From: DASSNR01 sp036278935
Lineage (GTDB): Bacteria; Gemmatimonadota; Gemmatimonadetes; Gemmatimonadales; Gemmatimonadaceae
Assembly (NCBI GenBank): GCA_036278935.1
Contig: DASUKA010000088.1
Coordinates: 3,157 to 67,156, forward strand
Direction: 5' to 3'
DNA: 64,000 bases
Under the pieces are notes generated by a model. It was not told where the DNA came from and did no database searches. It was given only the letters and a program-made list of their open reading frames with translations. A program made the translations under genes and the position numbers. Each line of letters starts with the position of its first letter. The stretch's first letter is position 1. This document shows positions 41,598 to 50,429 of this stretch, piece by piece.

Positions 41598-42608
41598 CTG
41601 CCCGCATGCGGCGGCGATATCGGTGCCGCGGCTTGCGCGGATGGCCACCTCCACCCCCTCGTCCCGCATCTCGCGCGCGAAGGCGGCCATTCGTGTGGTG
41701 TCCGAGGGCGTGAGGCCTGGCGCACCACCGGGGTGGAGCGGAATCAGGTTGACAAACGCGTGACACTCGCGGGCCAGGCGTGCGAGCTGCAGGGCGTGCT
41801 CGGCAGCGTCGTTCACGTCGCGGATCATCACGTATTCGAACGTCACACGCCGGCTGAATGCCTTGGCGGCATCGATCACGTCCGCCAGGGGGTACTTGAT
41901 GTTGATCGGCATGAGCGATCGGCGCAGCTCGTCCGTTGGCGCATGAATGGAGATGGCCAGCCGGAACTGCTCGGCGCGTGCGGCAAGGGCGACAATGCCG
42001 GGGAGTACGCCCACGGTGGAGACGGTGATACGGCGCGCCCCGATGCCCAGCCCCGACTGGCTGTTGAGGATGCTGAGGGCGGGGTCCACCGCGCGCCAGT
42101 TCATGAGTGGCTCGCCCATGCCCATGAACACGACGTTGGTGACGGCAATCGGCGGATCCAGCAAGACCATCTCGCGCACCTGGCCGGCGATCTCCCACGC
42201 CTCCAGATTGCGCGAGAATCCCATGCGGCCGGTGGCGCAGAAGGCGCATCGGAGCGCGCACCCCGCCTGGGAGGAGATGCAGAGCGTCATCCGCGACCGG
42301 TCCGGGATGGCGACCGTCTCGATGGCCTCGCCATCCCCTAGGCGGAAGAGGAACTTCCGCGTCCCGTCGACGGAGCGCTGATGCGCGGCGATCTCGAGTC
42401 GCGGAATGGTGAAGTGCTCGCCAAGCAGCGCGCGAAACGGGAGCGGGAGCTCCGTCATGGCCTGAAACGAGGGGGCTGGTGCCTCCCAGAGCCGGCGTGC
42501 CACCTGCGTGCCCCGGTATGCGGGCTCGCCGTGGGTCACGGCAAAATCCCGCAGCACGCGCTCCGCTTGAGCGGGTATCAGATTGAGAAGATTGGGCTGG
42601 TCACTCAC
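41526..42608 (-). CDS. rlmN: 23S rRNA/tRNA adenine-C2 methyltransferase
   Basis: Radical SAM enzyme that methylates C2 of A2503 in 23S rRNA and A37 in some tRNAs. The protein is 360 residues. The [4Fe-4S] motif is CALRCAFC, with the GMGEPLMN block, STVGVLPGI, LAISIHAPTDELR and LIPLHPGG. A C-terminal catalytic cysteine lies in AACGQL. GTG 42608 is preferred because the typical N-terminal LLNLIPAQ region follows closely; ATG 42674 would add 22 residues. The last approximately 20 residues extend past the usual end and overlap the LytR_C gene tail-to-tail by 72 bp. Confidence 0.93.
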   Translation of the reverse strand: MSDQPNLLNLIPAQAERVLRDFAVTHGEPAYRGTQVARRLWEAPAPSFQAMTELPLPFRALLGEHFTIPRLEIAAHQRSVDGTRKFLFRLGDGEAIETVAIPDRSRMTLCISSQAGCALRCAFCATGRMGFSRNLEAWEIAGQVREMVLLDPPIAVTNVVFMGMGEPLMNWRAVDPALSILNSQSGLGIGARRITVSTVGVLPGIVALAARAEQFRLAISIHAPTDELRRSLMPINIKYPLADVIDAAKAFSRRVTFEYVMIRDVNDAAEHALQLARLARECHAFVNLIPLHPGGAPGLTPSDTTRMAAFAREMRDEGVEVAIRASRGTDIAAACGQLRVERLGRRTPGRTQQHGDVEVA

Positions 42609-42859
42609 GATATGGTCCTGATCGCCTGGCGCTGCGCCTGATGCCGCTCGACGGTCGGGGCATGCAGCAGGCACGTTCGCAGCCGTAATCTAAGCGCGGC
42701 GGGACAGCGCTCATGCCGTGGGCGATGTGCGCATCCAAGGTCAAGCGGTAATTGGAGATGCCGCGCCCGATCGTCGGGTGCCGGCGGTCGCGCGTGGCTA
42801 CCGGTGCGTGTCGCAGGTCGTTAGTTTATTCGGTTACGATATGACACAACGGAGCCGAC

Positions 42860-43318
42860 GTGCTGCTGTCTGAGCTGCTCTCTGCCGATCGGGTGAAGGT
42901 GCCGCTCAGAGGTCGCACAAAGAACGACCTCCTCCGGGAACTGGTGCAACTGGTGGCCGAAGGCCGAGACGGGTTGGAGGTTGAACCTGTCCTTGCTTCG
43001 GTGCTGGAGCGCGAGCACGTCTTGAGCACGGGGATCGGGAGCGGTATTGCCATTCCGCATGGCAAGACGCCGTTTGTGGATCAGCTCGTGCTGGCGGCGG
43101 GTGTCGCGCCGCAGCCCGTCGATTTCGACGCCCTGGACGGACGACCCGTCCAGCTCGTCTTCCTTCTGGTGGGACCGGAGAGCGCATCGAGTGCGCACGT
43201 CAAGGCGCTGAGCCGCATCTCGCGGCTCCTTCGGCGCGACCAACTCCGGGCGGACCTCCTGGCGGCGCGGTCACCGGAGGAGTTTCTCGCCATCGTCCAC
43301 GCGTCGGAGGCGAATTGA
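42860..43318 (+). CDS. PTS EIIA (nitrogen/fructose-type) domain protein, paralog 2
   Basis: A 152-residue EIIA domain with the phospho-histidine H67 in GIAIPHGKT. It shares the STGIG-SGIAIPH block and overall length with the ptsN paralog at 4179 but differs widely elsewhere. The GTG start is preceded by GGAG. It is the first gene of a tightly coupled run (VanZ, aspS, phoH and onward). No EI, HPr or permease is nearby. A 251-bp gap upstream shows no convincing promoter, only a TACGAT that could be a -10 (42835-42840). Confidence 0.82.
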   Translation: MLLSELLSADRVKVPLRGRTKNDLLRELVQLVAEGRDGLEVEPVLASVLEREHVLSTGIGSGIAIPHGKTPFVDQLVLAAGVAPQPVDFDALDGRPVQLVFLLVGPESASSAHVKALSRISRLLRRDQLRADLLAARSPEEFLAIVHASEAN

Positions 43319-43680
43319 CCGTTCGACGATGGGCGCCGCCCCTCGCGTGGGCGGTGTTCATACTCATTCTTACCTCCCTGCCCGGCGCCATGATTGCAGG
43401 CATTCGTGCGCCCGTGGGAGCGGACAAGCTGGTGCATTTCACCCTGTATGGGGTCCTCGGCCTGCTGGCCGCGTGGCCCGCGCTCGCGGCCCGACGGTGG
43501 GCACGCGCTGCGCTCATCGTGCTCCTCCTGATCTCGGCGTTTGGCGCACTGGACGAGTTCCATCAGCGCTTCATCGCTGGCCGTTCCAGCGACGTGCATG
43601 ACTGGATCGCGGATACACTCGGCGCGGCCGTAGGGATCATGGCTGCGGTGCGCGCGCGCCGGCGGGAGCCCGCTGCGTGA
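43315..43680 (+). CDS. VanZ-family membrane protein
   Basis: A 121-residue integral membrane protein with four hydrophobic helices. It carries the VanZ-like signatures DKLVHFTLYGVLG (about 39-51) and DEFHQRFIAGRSSDVHDW. VanZ relatives confer low-level teicoplanin resistance in some settings, but most have no assigned role. It overlaps both neighbours by 4 bp (EIIA upstream, aspS downstream). Confidence 0.85.
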   Translation: MTVRRWAPPLAWAVFILILTSLPGAMIAGIRAPVGADKLVHFTLYGVLGLLAAWPALAARRWARAALIVLLLISAFGALDEFHQRFIAGRSSDVHDWIADTLGAAVGIMAAVRARRREPAA

Positions 43681-45548
43681 GCGAAGCGACCTTCGCCACG
43701 ACGTACCGATCGCACCTCTGCGGCATGCTGCGAGCCAGCGACGTGGGTACGCGCGTGCGGTTGGGCGGGTGGGTGCACCGCAAGCGGAATGTCGGCGGTC
43801 TGGTCTTCATCGACCTCCGCGACCGCAGCGGCATCGTGCAGCTGTCAGTGAGCGAGGAGCGCTCCGGCTCGGATGTGCTGAGCATCGCAGCCGCCGTTGG
43901 CGTCGAGAGCGTGGTGCTGGTAGAAGGGGATGTCGTGGCGCGTCCTCCCGAAGGGCGCAACGGCGACCTGCCCACGGGCGACGTGGAGGTGGCGGTCACG
44001 GCGCTGCGCGTGGTCGGTCCAGCGGTGACGCCCGCCATTCCCGTGGCGCGCATCGCCGGCGAGCCGCTCCCGTCCGAAGAGTTGCGCCTGCGCTACCGGC
44101 AGCTGGACCTGCGCCGCGCCGAGTTGCAGCGGAATCTGGAGCTGCGGCATCAGCTCATGCAGGTGACACGGCGCTACTTCAGCGAGCAAGGGTTCCTGGA
44201 AATCGAGACGCCCATTCTCACCAAGCCGACTCCGGAAGGAGCGCGCGATTATCTCGTTCCCAGCCGCCTGCACGCCGGCGAGTTCTACGCCCTCCCGCAG
44301 TCGCCCCAGCTCTACAAGCAGCTGCTAATGGTCGCGGGCTTCGACCGCTACTTCCAGCTCGCGCGCTGCTTTCGTGACGAGGACCTGCGGGCGGACCGGC
44401 AGCCGGAATTCACGCAGATCGACGTCGAAGCCTCCTTCGTGGCGCCGGAGGACATCTACGCGCTCACCGAGGGGCTGCTGCTCGCCGTGTGGCGGGAAGC
44501 GGGTCACGAGATCGCGACGCCCTTCCCGCGGATGTCGTACGCGGAGGGCATGGAGCGCTACGGGACGGACCGGCCGGATACGCGGTACGGGCTGGAGATC
44601 TTCGACGCGAGCGATCTGTTTCGCGGTGCGGATTTCGCGATCACCCGTGCAGCGCTCGAGCAGGGCGGCCGCGTCCGCGGTATTCGCGTGCCAGGTGGGG
44701 CTCGTCTGTCGCGCAAGCAGGTGGACGGCTTGGAGGAGCTGGCACGGGGCGCCGGGGCGCGCGGGCTGCTGCGACTCAAACGGCAACAGGGGCAGCTCGA
44801 AGGGCCGGTGGCCAGATACCTTGGCGCGGACGCGGCAGCGCGTCTCGGGCTCGAGGAGGGCGATCTCTGTCTGCTCGTAGCCGCCGCCGATCACGTCTCG
44901 AGCCCGGCCCTCGACCGCGTGCGGCAGGCGGTCGGGCGCCTCATGGGGCTCGTGCCGGATGGCGCGCTTCATTTTCTGTGGGTCACCGACTTCCCGATGT
45001 TCGAGCCAGCCGCAGAGGGTGATGGGCTCACGTCGGTGCATCACCCGTTCACCGCGCCGCACCCCGAGGATGCACCGTTGCTGGAGCGTGAGCCCGGGCG
45101 CGTGCGCTCCCTCGGCTACGACGTCGTGCTGAACGGCACCGAGTTGGGGGGCGGGAGTATCCGCATCAGCGACCCGGCGCTACAGGAGCGCGTGTTCGCC
45201 CTGTTGGGTATCGACCACGACACCGCGCAACGCCGGTTCGGCTTCCTGCTCGAAGGGCTGCGATCCGGCGCGCCGCCGCACGGCGGCATTGCCCTGGGGG
45301 TTGACCGGATCGCGATGATGCTGGCCGGCGCGCCCTCCCTGCGCGATGTGATCGCATTCCCCAAGACCACGGCGGCGCGCGCGCTGCTCGAGCAGGCGCC
45401 CAGTTCCGTGCCGTGCGCGGACCTGGAGGCGCTCCACATTCAACCTGCACACCCATCGGAGACCAACAACGACGACGAAAGCCGGAACGAGCGTCCGGCG
45501 GGCGACCAAGGCGGCGAGAGACGCCGCGGTGGACCCCGCCGTGAGTAA
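43677..45548 (+). CDS. aspS: Aspartyl-tRNA synthetase
   Basis: Class II synthetase that charges tRNA-Asp (or, in non-discriminating forms, also tRNA-Asn). The protein is 623 residues. The N-terminal OB-fold anticodon domain (VRLGGWVHRKRNVGGLVFID) is followed by motif 2 (FRDEDLRADRQPEFTQID). The bacterial GAD insertion lies at about 290-410 and motif 3 is in GIALGVDRIAMMLAG. The last 35 residues form an unusual charged tail rich in Asn, Glu, Gly and Arg, which overlaps phoH by 20 bp. The start is a GTG overlapping the VanZ stop. Confidence 0.95.
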   Translation: MSEATFATTYRSHLCGMLRASDVGTRVRLGGWVHRKRNVGGLVFIDLRDRSGIVQLSVSEERSGSDVLSIAAAVGVESVVLVEGDVVARPPEGRNGDLPTGDVEVAVTALRVVGPAVTPAIPVARIAGEPLPSEELRLRYRQLDLRRAELQRNLELRHQLMQVTRRYFSEQGFLEIETPILTKPTPEGARDYLVPSRLHAGEFYALPQSPQLYKQLLMVAGFDRYFQLARCFRDEDLRADRQPEFTQIDVEASFVAPEDIYALTEGLLLAVWREAGHEIATPFPRMSYAEGMERYGTDRPDTRYGLEIFDASDLFRGADFAITRAALEQGGRVRGIRVPGGARLSRKQVDGLEELARGAGARGLLRLKRQQGQLEGPVARYLGADAAARLGLEEGDLCLLVAAADHVSSPALDRVRQAVGRLMGLVPDGALHFLWVTDFPMFEPAAEGDGLTSVHHPFTAPHPEDAPLLEREPGRVRSLGYDVVLNGTELGGGSIRISDPALQERVFALLGIDHDTAQRRFGFLLEGLRSGAPPHGGIALGVDRIAMMLAGAPSLRDVIAFPKTTAARALLEQAPSSVPCADLEALHIQPAHPSETNNDDESRNERPAGDQGGERRRGGPRRE

Positions 45549-46527
45549 TGACGAAGTCATCACGCGCCGACTCTCCACCGAAGGGGCCGATCTCCTGACC
45601 CTGGCCGGTGTGAACGACGCCAACCTGATCGAGTTCGGCCGGCTCTGCGGCGTGCGCGTCGCGCTGCGTGATGAGAATCTGAGCCTCACCGGCCCACCCG
45701 AAACGGTGGAGCGCGCCACGGCCGTGGCGCAGCGTATGGTGGACGTGGCCAAGCAGCATCTCCCCCTCACGCGAGACGACGTGCTCCGTCTGAGCGAAGA
45801 GTGGGGGCATGGCGAGCAGGGGAACGGGGCGGAGGGCGGCGACGGCGCAGCGCCGGATGCCGCGCGCATTGTGCTCCCCGGCGTGCGGCGGATCATCCAA
45901 CCCAAGACGCCGGGGCAGGCGACGTATCTGCGCCTGATGGCGGAGAATGACATCGTGGTGGGAATCGGGCCGGCGGGAACGGGCAAGACGTATCTCGCCG
46001 TGGCTGCGGCCGTGGAGGCGCTCGCGAGGAAGCGAGTACGGCGGATCGTCCTCGCGCGCCCAGCGGTGGAGGCGGGGGAGAGCTTGGGGTTCCTTCCGGG
46101 CGACCTGCAGGCGAAGGTGGACCCGTATCTGCGGCCGCTCTATGATGCGCTCGATGACATGATGCCGCCGGAGCGCGTGCAGCGGGCGCTCGAGACGCGC
46201 ACCATCGAGATCGCGCCGCTGGCCTACATGCGTGGGCGGACGCTCGGGGATGCATTCGTGATTCTCGACGAATCGCAGAATGCCACCAGCGCCCAGATGA
46301 AGATGTTTCTCACGCGGCTGGGGGTGAACTCGAAGGCGGTGATCACGGGCGACAAGACGCAAATCGATCTTCCGGCCCGGGAGGAATCGGGGCTCATTCA
46401 GATCGAGCGGATTCTCAGCGGCATCGATGGCATCGCGTTCCACTATCTCTCGGAATCGGATGTCATCCGGCATCGACTCGTTCGGGAGATCATCAAGGCC
46501 TATGCGCGGGATTCGGGTGGCGACTAA
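45529..46527 (+). CDS. phoH: PhoH-like ATPase
   Basis: A 332-residue PhoH-family nucleotide-binding protein. In several bacteria this family is tied to RNA metabolism and ribosome maturation beside ybeY. Residues about 20-90 form a small KH-like RNA-binding domain. The ATPase domain has Walker A in GIGPAGTGKTYLA, Walker B in DAFVILDESQN and sensor-like VITGDKTQIDLP. The start is GTG 45529, or GTG 45541. It leads directly into the 7TM-HD gene and ybeY, a conserved order. Confidence 0.93.
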   Translation: MDPAVSNDEVITRRLSTEGADLLTLAGVNDANLIEFGRLCGVRVALRDENLSLTGPPETVERATAVAQRMVDVAKQHLPLTRDDVLRLSEEWGHGEQGNGAEGGDGAAPDAARIVLPGVRRIIQPKTPGQATYLRLMAENDIVVGIGPAGTGKTYLAVAAAVEALARKRVRRIVLARPAVEAGESLGFLPGDLQAKVDPYLRPLYDALDDMMPPERVQRALETRTIEIAPLAYMRGRTLGDAFVILDESQNATSAQMKMFLTRLGVNSKAVITGDKTQIDLPAREESGLIQIERILSGIDGIAFHYLSESDVIRHRLVREIIKAYARDSGGD

Positions 46528-48748
46528 CACCGGTGGCCGCCGACAGGTGGAGCGCGCGCTCAGCCCGGCGCCGCCGGACGGGTATCGCTCCCGCGTGGCC
46601 TATCATGGCGCGCGGATCGCCCTGCTGGTGGTGCTGGCAATGCTCACGTACGTGCTCTTTCCCGCGTCGCCGGCGGTGGACTCACCCATCTTCGAGGTGG
46701 GATCCGTGGCCACCCAGACGGTCATCGCGCCGTTCGCGTTCACTGTGCCAAAGTCCGCGGCGGCACTGGCCAAGGAGCAGGATGAGCTGGCGCAGTCCGC
46801 CAAGCCGATCTTCGTCTATCTGCCTGCGGCGCTCGACTCGGCGCAGCGCCAGCTCGCGACCTTCATGGACTCCGTACGCGCAGCCGTGGCCGGTGCGCCG
46901 GACGCGAAGCAACGCGTGCCGGCGGTAATCGGGGTCGCCGCGGCGCTGGGGGTGTCGCTCACCGACTCCGAGGCCCAGTACCTGACTTTCTCCGCGCGCC
47001 GGCGCGCGATGCACGACGCGCTGCGGCGTGTGCTGGCGCGGTGGCTGTCGGCGGGCGTTGCGCTCGGTGCAGCGATCGATGACGTGCGCGGGGAGGTGAT
47101 CATCCGTCGCGGGAGCGAGGAGCGCGGCATGCTGGCCGATAGCGTGTTGACCTTCGGCTCCCTGCTCGCGCGTTCGCAACCCATGCAGCCCGACCGCAAT
47201 TCGTCCGTCGCGGACGGGATCTATCTCAAGCTCTTGAGCGCGTTCTTCCATCCCACCATCGCGCTCGACCGACACGCCACGGACCAGCGCCGGCAGGAAC
47301 TGCGGAATACCGTGGACCCGAATCTCTTCCAGGTGCGGGCCGGGGAGAAGATCGTCGGCGAGCATGAGGTGGTGGCGCGGGCGGCGTACGAAAAGATGCG
47401 AGCGCTGCACAACGCCATGCAGGCGCGCACGGCGGGGCAGGGAGGGCACCCGATCGGACGCATCCTCGGCGCCATCGCCTACAACGCGCTCGTGCTCGCG
47501 ATCTTCGGCATCGCGGTGGTGGTGTTCCGCCCGCAGCTCTACACCTCGTATCGCTCCATGGCGCTCTTCGCGCTGGTGTTCCTGCTCGTCTTGGCAGGGG
47601 CGTCGGCGGCTGCTCACGCGCCCACGGTGTATCCGGAATTCGTGCCGGTGGTGCTCGCGGCGATCATCCTCAGCATCCTGTTCGATTCCCGCATCAGCAT
47701 GATCGCCGCGATGATTCTCGCCGTCCTTGTGGGCGGGCAGAGTGTGTTTCGCGGTACCAACGCGCTGTTCATGAATCTGATTGGCGGGGCCACCGCCGCG
47801 CTCAGCGTCCGCATGGTCCGGCGGCGCGACCAGGCCTACTACTCCATCGTGCTGGTGGCGTTCGCGTATTTCGCCGCGGCCATCGCCATCGGGCTCACGC
47901 TGGGCTGGCAGTCGCAGGAGATCGGGTGGAGCGCGGCGCGTGGCGGAATGAACGCGATCGTCTCGGTGGTGTTCGCCATGTTCCTGCTGCCGCTGGCGGA
48001 GAAGCTCACGGGGGTCACCACCGATCTGACGTTGCTGGAGTACTCAGACCTGAACCGGCCGCTGCTCCGGCGTCTCAGCCTGGAGGCCCCCGGCACGTAC
48101 AATCACACCATCAGCATGGCGAACCTGGTGGAGGTGGCGTGCACCGCCATCGGCGCCAACGGCTTGCTGGGCCGCGTGGGCACCTACTATCACGACATCG
48201 GGAAGCTCAAGAAGCCGCAGTATTTCGTGGAGAATCAGCAGGGGCGGAATCCGCACGACAAGCTGAAGCCGAGCACGAGTGCGGCGATCATCCGCAACCA
48301 CGTGCGCGAGGGCATGGAGTTGGCAGAGGAATCCCATCTGCCGCGCAGCATCTCCACCTTCATCCCGCAGCATCATGGGACCTCGCAGATCTCGTTCTTC
48401 CTGGAAAAGGCACGCGAGCGTGACGGTACAGGGCTGAACATCGCGGACTTCACGTACCCCGGTCCCATCCCGCAGAGCGCGGAAACGGCCATCTGCATGC
48501 TGGCCGATGGCGTGGAGGCCTCGGCGCGTGTGCTGCAGGAGCCGACGCCGGAGAAGATCCGCGAATTGATCGAGCACATTGTCCGCCAGCGCATCGAGCA
48601 GGGGCAGATGCGCGATGCGCCGCTGACCCTCAAGCAACTCGACGTCGTGAAGGAGCAGTTCGCGCGCGTGCTGATCGGCCAATACCACAATCGCACCGAT
48701 TACCCAGCGGCGAGCGGTGGCGTGACCTCGGAGTTCGCCTCCGTATGA
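46502..48748 (+). CDS. PgpH-type 7TM-HD cyclic dinucleotide phosphodiesterase
   Basis: A 748-residue membrane protein of the 7TMR-HD family; the Listeria homolog PgpH degrades cyclic di-AMP. One N-terminal helix (about 35-55) leads to a large extracytoplasmic domain (about 60-320). About seven helices span roughly 325-530, and a cytosolic HD domain follows. HD-domain blocks are GTYNHTISMANLVE, YYHDIGKLKKPQYF, AAIIRNHVREGMELA, FIPQHHGTS and the final MLADGVEASAR. ATG 46502 overlaps the phoH end by 26 bp. The phoH-pgpH-ybeY order resembles that in Firmicutes. Confidence 0.9.
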   Translation: MRGIRVATNTGGRRQVERALSPAPPDGYRSRVAYHGARIALLVVLAMLTYVLFPASPAVDSPIFEVGSVATQTVIAPFAFTVPKSAAALAKEQDELAQSAKPIFVYLPAALDSAQRQLATFMDSVRAAVAGAPDAKQRVPAVIGVAAALGVSLTDSEAQYLTFSARRRAMHDALRRVLARWLSAGVALGAAIDDVRGEVIIRRGSEERGMLADSVLTFGSLLARSQPMQPDRNSSVADGIYLKLLSAFFHPTIALDRHATDQRRQELRNTVDPNLFQVRAGEKIVGEHEVVARAAYEKMRALHNAMQARTAGQGGHPIGRILGAIAYNALVLAIFGIAVVVFRPQLYTSYRSMALFALVFLLVLAGASAAAHAPTVYPEFVPVVLAAIILSILFDSRISMIAAMILAVLVGGQSVFRGTNALFMNLIGGATAALSVRMVRRRDQAYYSIVLVAFAYFAAAIAIGLTLGWQSQEIGWSAARGGMNAIVSVVFAMFLLPLAEKLTGVTTDLTLLEYSDLNRPLLRRLSLEAPGTYNHTISMANLVEVACTAIGANGLLGRVGTYYHDIGKLKKPQYFVENQQGRNPHDKLKPSTSAAIIRNHVREGMELAEESHLPRSISTFIPQHHGTSQISFFLEKARERDGTGLNIADFTYPGPIPQSAETAICMLADGVEASARVLQEPTPEKIRELIEHIVRQRIEQGQMRDAPLTLKQLDVVKEQFARVLIGQYHNRTDYPAASGGVTSEFASV

Positions 48749-49191
48749 CAGCCATGGTCCAGATTCACTCGGAGGCGGGGCGCGTGCCGGTGTCGCGCCA
48801 GCGCATGGTCGCCGCGGTGCAGACCGTGCTGCGGGCGGAGCGCGAGCGGCTGGCGAGCGTGTCCGTCAGCCTCGTGTCGACGGCCGTGATGCGGAAGCTG
48901 AACCGCGCACACTTCGGCCGCGGGACACCCACGGATGTCATCTCGCTCGGGTGGCGCTCGCCGGAGACGGGGATGCTGGTGGGGGATATTTACATCGCTC
49001 CCGACGTGGCGCGCGCGAGCGCACGGCGGGGAGGGGTGGGAGTGCGCGAGGAGCTGATGCGGCTCCTGGTGCACGGCGTGCTCCACGCCATTGGATACGA
49101 TCACTCGAGCGGCGCGGCGCGCACCGAGGGGCCCATGTGGCGCCGCCAGGAGCGGCTGGTCGCACGCGTGCTGCGGGAGCCGGCGGCATGA
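48745..49191 (+). CDS. ybeY: Endoribonuclease YbeY
   Basis: Zinc endoribonuclease involved in 16S rRNA 3'-end maturation and ribosome quality control. The protein is 148 residues. The metal site is H-x3-H-x5-H in HGVLHAIGYDH, preceded by PTDVISLGW and GDIYIAPDVA. It overlaps the upstream pgpH-like gene and the downstream CBS protein by 4 bp each. Confidence 0.94.
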   Translation: MTAMVQIHSEAGRVPVSRQRMVAAVQTVLRAERERLASVSVSLVSTAVMRKLNRAHFGRGTPTDVISLGWRSPETGMLVGDIYIAPDVARASARRGGVGVREELMRLLVHGVLHAIGYDHSSGAARTEGPMWRRQERLVARVLREPAA

Positions 49192-50429
49192 TGGGCGGAG
49201 CGTGGGCGGTGGCCATCGGCGGAGCCGTGCTGGGCATTCTCTGCGCGGCGGCGGATGGGGCACTCGTGCCCGCCGACGAAGAGCCTCCGTCTCCCATGGG
49301 TGCGGCCAACGCGGCGCGCGTGGACGTGCGACGCTCGCACGACGCGCTGGCGACCGCGTGCGTGATCCTGCAACTGATAGCCGGAGCCGCACTGGCGTTC
49401 GCGCTCCGCCTGCCCGCACGGCCCGCGATGGTTGGCGTGGTGGGGGCTCTTGTTGTGGTCGGCGCGGTGGCGCTCGGGATGCAGACCGCGCCGCGCGCCT
49501 ACGGTCGGACGCACGCGGCGGCGTTGGCTCCGGTGATGGCGCTCGTGACTCGTGGCGTGACGTTCGTTGCGCGCCCGGTGAGCGGGACGAGCGCGGCGAT
49601 CGAGCACGCCCTTCGGCGCGCGATCCCCGATGGCGGGGAGGAGCCCGCGGATGCGGAGACGATCGCACGCTGGCTGCTGGAGGCCGTACAGGCAGAGGTC
49701 CCGGTGTCAACCACGCAACGGGCCATCCTGCGCCGGCTGCTCGCGCTGGACGAGACCGAGGTGCGCGAGGTGATGACCCCGCGCGTGGCCATTGTGGGCA
49801 TGGAGCGGAGCACTCCGTGGTCCGAGGTGCTGGATCGCTTCCGGAGCAGCGCGCATGCCCGGCTGCCGGTGTACGACACGTCTGTCGACGAGGTGATCGG
49901 TGTCCTGGCGGCCAAGAGGCTGCTGGGCGCGGTGAGCGCGGGTGTGCCTCCGGAGCGCGGATGGTTGCCGCTCATGGGTCCGGCCACGTTCATTCCGGAG
50001 AGCAAGACCATCGGCGCGCAACTCAGGGACTTTCGCGCGACGGCGACGCAGCTCGCCATCGTCGTGGACGAGTACGGCGGCACGGCCGGTCTGGTCACTC
50101 TCGAAGACATTCTGGAAGAGGTGGTAGGCGACATTCGAGACGAGCACGATCGGGAGCGTCCGCCCATCGAAGTGGAGGAAGGGACGCGTGTCTGGGTCGC
50201 TGGGCATGTTTCACTGGAGGAGCTGGCCGGCGTGCTGCAGCATCCCGTCATGCGCGAGGACGTGGCGACAGTCGGGGGGCTGATCTACGACGTGCTGGGC
50301 CGCGTGCCGCGTGCCGGCGAGGAGTTTGTGCTCGACGACTTCCGGGTGGTGGTGGAGCGCGTGCGGGGCAGGCGCATCGAGCGCGTGTACTTTGAGCGGA
50401 TGGCCCCGGTGGCGGAGCGATCGGCCTGA
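49188..50429 (+). CDS. CNNM/CorC-type membrane protein with CBS pair
   Basis: A 413-residue protein of the HlyC/CorC family, which has been linked to magnesium and other divalent-cation export. The N-terminal DUF21-like region (1-165) has three or four hydrophobic helices. A CBS pair follows (about 195-320: EVMTPRVAIVGMERS, HARLPVYDTSVDEVIGVLAA, LAIVVDEYGGTAGLVTLEDI). The C-terminal CorC/HlyC domain begins about 330. The ATG overlaps ybeY. A second, shorter paralog follows directly. Confidence 0.88.
   Translation: MMGGAWAVAIGGAVLGILCAAADGALVPADEEPPSPMGAANAARVDVRRSHDALATACVILQLIAGAALAFALRLPARPAMVGVVGALVVVGAVALGMQTAPRAYGRTHAAALAPVMALVTRGVTFVARPVSGTSAAIEHALRRAIPDGGEEPADAETIARWLLEAVQAEVPVSTTQRAILRRLLALDETEVREVMTPRVAIVGMERSTPWSEVLDRFRSSAHARLPVYDTSVDEVIGVLAAKRLLGAVSAGVPPERGWLPLMGPATFIPESKTIGAQLRDFRATATQLAIVVDEYGGTAGLVTLEDILEEVVGDIRDEHDRERPPIEVEEGTRVWVAGHVSLEELAGVLQHPVMREDVATVGGLIYDVLGRVPRAGEEFVLDDFRVVVERVRGRRIERVYFERMAPVAERSA

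Noticed and set aside
42675..42859. Riboswitch or strong promoter before the second EIIA gene
   Set aside because: Only an isolated TACGAT is seen, without a matching -35, and no known riboswitch consensus was recognised.
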